Source of the DNA: Eremophila alpestris peregrina
Taxonomy: Eukaryota > Chordata > Aves > Passeriformes > Alaudidae
DNA: 64,000 nucleotides
Direction of reading: 5' to 3'
Assembly (NCBI GenBank): GCA_009792885.1
Contig: WMCF01000055.1
Coordinates: 4,737,443 to 4,801,442, forward strand
Shown: positions 60,396-64,000 of the stretch, piece after piece
Layout: every line of letters starts with the position of its first letter
How positions within the stretch are numbered: position 1 is the first letter of the stretch
The notes under the pieces: generated by a model
Told to the model about the DNA's origin: nothing
The model's database searches: none
The model's input: only the letters and a program-made list of their open reading frames with translations
Made by a program: the position numbers and the translations under genes

Positions 60396-63300
60396 AGTCA
60401 GAATTTATTTAGGTACATAAGACTTAGAGAATCAGCTATTCATTTCTCTCCTGTTATAGAAATATTACCATATTCCAATTCAGTGTAGAAATATTTAAAG
60501 GTGCATGTCTTGCCTTGCAAAAATTAGATGAAGTGGATGCATTTGTACTGGTAGAAATGCAATAGTTTGCCTCATTATTTTGTAAAACCACAAGTCACAT
60601 AAGATTACCATCATCTTCCTTCTGACACAAACTCTAAATTCTCATGTAACTCAATAGTTAATATTTGCCTTGTGTTTCAAAAATCTGATTCACTGAGATG
60701 GTTTCAAAACATGGTAAATAATTTAAGATACTGCAAAGGCTGCATCTGGAAAGGTTCACATGAACCTTGAAAATTCTTTTGTTGCATTATTTAGTACAGT
60801 TTTAAATGTCAGGTTACTGTTCATAGAGGTATGTCTATTTAGAATGGCATTTTCAGAATAATGTTTGCAAAAGTTCGTATTAGTATTCATCTCAGTGCTG
60901 CTAAACCCAGTGTTGGTTCCTTTTTTTCTTTTTTTTTTTTTAAATTTTTCAACATGGCAGGTGTCTTTAAAAGAGATGCAGAGCTAAAAGGAGAACAAAG
61001 ATGAAGCATGTTCTATGTCAGGTCAAAATTGTTCCAGAACTGTACAACAGTTATTGCCATTGTCTGTCTTAGTTACACATGAAATCTCTGATCAAATAAC
61101 AGCATCCTCCATTGAGCTTTATGCAGTACAGTTACAATTAAAACAAATAAACAAACAACCCCCCCCCACAAAAAAACCCCAAAAACAACAACAACAAAAC
61201 AACACCTTTCTGTTCTAAGGAGTCTTCCCTCAAAATGCAAAAAAACCCCATCAAGATGGGAATTTCAGAAAAGGAAAAAAACCAACCAAACAACAAAACA
61301 ATATATTTGTCAGGATATATCCAAATGCCCAGAGGAAGATTTTATATTAATTAAGGACAATGAAGATATGGAGTAAAAATAAGTCAGAACAATCACTTGG
61401 TATTAGTTTCAAAGTATTTGCCTTGTGCTTTCACACAAAAATCCTTTTTCCAGAACTGGAAGTGACTACCACATAGCTCTCTTACACACTTACAATTTCT
61501 GATCCTACAAGAAAACCTGATTCATTGAGAATGCCAGCTAAGCCACCACTGATTACATTGAAGTTTTGGTTAAAAAGTGGAGGTGAAGAGTTAAAAAAAC
61601 TCCATCTTTTCTCAACACATCCAAAACATTTGAGCTTTCATGACCTTTTTTTTTTTTTTTCTTTTGTTCAAGGGCAATTAGTCACAACGTAGTGAAACAT
61701 ACTTTTACAAAGCAACAGTTCAGAATAAATTAGTTAAAAATAAAAATTCACTCCCAAGCTGATATCATACCAGAGAAACTTATTAAGGAACAAGCCATCA
61801 AAAACAACCAGCTATATGACCTTCTTGACCACTTTCCCATGTTTTTCAGCATCACAGCTCAAGCGCCTACCAGCATGAAGCACCTAGAGAGAGAATACCT
61901 ATCTGCAGTGTGTAATGTTTCAGAAAGACCTTTCCTAAGTTTACACTCAGTTGGCCCAAGGCACAGATTTTAATACTTCCTCCGTTACATGCTTAATTGG
62001 CACACAGAACTGAGAACAGGAAATATCACAGAAACAAAAAAGTATCCGGATATCCAACACTGGCAATGTCATAAGTCTTTTGAGAAGTCTTATAATACAA
62101 CTTCCTTTTCTTCCAAGAAGAAAGGCTTTTCCTTATACAAAAACCATTTATTTTATACTAATAAGAGAAAAAATTCTTATAATAACTTTTTTTTTTTTTT
62201 AACAAAGCTATTTGGAATCATTGCAGAGTATTACTACAGCTTGGGACTTAATTTAGTTGCTATGTTTTTTAAAATACTGTTGGTTCATGTTCCTCTTCAC
62301 AGAGGAAGAAGAAAACACTGTCATTTATTAGTCACAGTAAACACTTCTTGTTTTAACATCTTTTTCATTCTAAAGCAAACAGAATAGATATTTTGAAGCC
62401 TTACATTTTTTTACTACAGAAAATCTATGAAAATCTTATGAAAATCTAATATTATGTTTCAATTTGAAATTTTACCTGTTTATTTTCCTTCCATTATATT
62501 CTTCACGACATCTCACTGGAGTGTGGTAATTTAATACAATCCATTTCTTTCATTTAATTTCAACTATTTCCATAAGTAACAGCTGTTGCCAAGTAGAACT
62601 GCAGGAATTTTCTCTTTTCTTTTGTCAAAGCATTTTCTATTTATATTTATTTGCTGCAACAAAACAAATGTCTTTAAGAACAAACAAATATTTTCTTCAT
62701 ATGACCTACTAAAAATTTTTTGATCAAAATACCTTCGCTTAATGACAGTTTTTCCAAGGGAAGCTATCTTAGCTATATAACTCAGAATTTACACATAGAA
62801 TACAAGGCACAAATGTCCTAGGAAATGTCTTTCAAAAAAATGTTCAGGTTCTGTTTGTTTTAATAAATGAAGCAAAAATTTATCCAAATGACAAAAGGCA
62901 AAACTACAAAGTTTTACAAAGGTTAACCATCCTTTAGCCTGGCTCAATCTGTAATTGGAGGGGCCATGAAGTTGACATGTGATTTATCCCTGTGATGTAG
63001 CTTGCACTATAAACCATGAATTGCTATCTACTCAAAAACATTGGAGAAGCAGTGAAGCTCCTAAAAGGAAAATTATTTCAAGTAGTAAATATGACACATG
63101 CAGTAAGACAAATAAAATGAGATAAGCCAAGCTCTAAATACCAACACTGGATGTATTCTTTAGACATTTATAAATTTCAGCAAATGCAGTCTGACACCAA
63201 TTCTACTCCAGAAGTCTGGGCAACGCTTTAGCTGGTAATAAAAACATGAAATAGTGTGTGCATAATGTGAATGAAAACCCTTATTCTAAACAGACTCTCA

Positions 63301-64000
63301 GGGAGTTTACAAATATCACAGTCAAAGCCTTTGTCAGAATTTGTAATAAATATTTACTGCTTACTCTGATCCCCAGTTCAACAACGTAGAACACTTACAT
63401 ATGTTTGCCCAGTGATGTATTTCAAGTGTCCACTGGCCAGAATTTGATCCATAACACTTGAAGGACCTATCATATACTATCAGCTGATCTCAAAGCCACC
63501 TCAAACTTCCCCCATATGAGCGGAATTCCCTACAAAGCCCAAAGCATGATGTTCCTTGAAGGTACTGCCATGTAACTGAGAAAATTAACTTCCAAGTACT
63601 TCTGAATGCTTTGCACTCTTGTTTTGGCATTTAAAAACCTTCACCTCCCCTTTGTCTGCCACTTTTTAAACCAACACTATCAATGCTTTTAACATCAGAA
63701 ATCATAAAACAAAGAAAAACAAACAAAAAAAAAAACTTCCTGATGCAAATTTGCCTTCTATTCTGACTACTTCTCTCTACAGCAGAATTGAGTATTATCC
63801 CCTAGTTCAGAACCTGTATTTATCAAAAATATTCATCTTCTCACAAAAGATGTACTCGGAAAGAAAAATTTAACAGGCAGACTAGATTAGAGTCATTTAA
63901 GTGACATCTCTGAAGAAGAGTGAAAGATTAAGAGATTACTTAGAGAAGTAATTCTCTCAAATCCAAATGTTAAAAGATTCCTAACACTTAAGAGTATGAA
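60396..64000. other. Unannotated AT-rich sequence
   Basis: No gene or transposon is recognised. Homopolymer runs lie at about 61161-61169 (C9), 61646-61660 (T15) and 62188-62200 (T13), and an AAC-rich low-complexity tract at 61140-61205. The 132-codon frame at 61989-62387 spans the T13 run and shows no recognisable domain. Confidence 0.4.

Noticed and set aside
61989..62387. 132-codon frame
   Set aside because: It contains a phenylalanine run from a T13 homopolymer, and the remainder has chance-like AT-rich composition.
1..64000. CRISPR arrays, operons, bacterial promoters
   Set aside because: No regularly spaced repeats or dense same-strand coding. The vertebrate retroelements make a prokaryotic reading untenable.

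Overview
The window looks like AT-rich, gene-poor DNA from a songbird (passerine) nuclear genome, either intergenic or deep intronic. Three signals point there. Several copies of the avian LINE CR1 are present on both strands. At 7541-7680 there is a composite SINE whose head resembles tRNA-Ile and whose tail is CR1-like, the architecture known from passerines (TguSINE1 type). Several LTRs carry U3/TATA/poly(A) layouts that I recognise from passerine endogenous retroviruses. I found no protein-coding gene, no exon with credible splice context, and no functional rRNA, tRNA or CRISPR. The open reading frames are short (150 codons at most), lack conserved domains I can recognise, and mostly lie in repeats or low-complexity AT-rich DNA.

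Layout. 0-12 kb: a long CR1 3' end (765-1448, +), an ERV LTR with TGATGCC/GGCATCA termini and a purine tract just upstream (4501-4946, +), the SINE (7541-7680, +), and a 15-N gap inside a poly(A) tract (11712-11726). 12-24 kb: a small CR1 fragment (12216-12320, -), then about 12 kb without recognisable transposons but with an inverted low-complexity pair (15691-15930) and a TTAA microsatellite (21012-21046). 24-36 kb: an LTR fragment next to a CR1 (24449-25030), an ancient CR1 (30440-30760, +), and a large ERVL-like LTR with probable ERV-derived sequence downstream (33521-35320). 37-38 kb: a CR1 split by a full-length solo LTR. 43-48 kb: two full-length solo LTRs of one family in opposite orientation, each with its own perfect 6-bp target-site duplication. 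50-64 kb: scattered CR1 3' ends (50612, 59899, 60208) and one eroded LTR fragment (57536).

Functionally, what is visible is a history of retrotransposition rather than genes working together. CR1 supplied the 3' tail by which the SINE was probably copied, retroviral LTRs landed in and around CR1 copies, and LTR-LTR recombination left mostly solo LTRs. The repeat-free stretches may contain conserved non-coding elements, but single-sequence reading cannot establish that. I did not find a convincing undescribed system. The best leads are the inverted solo-LTR pair, the sharply bounded 108-bp identity between two distant CR1 copies, and two perfect short-loop hairpins.
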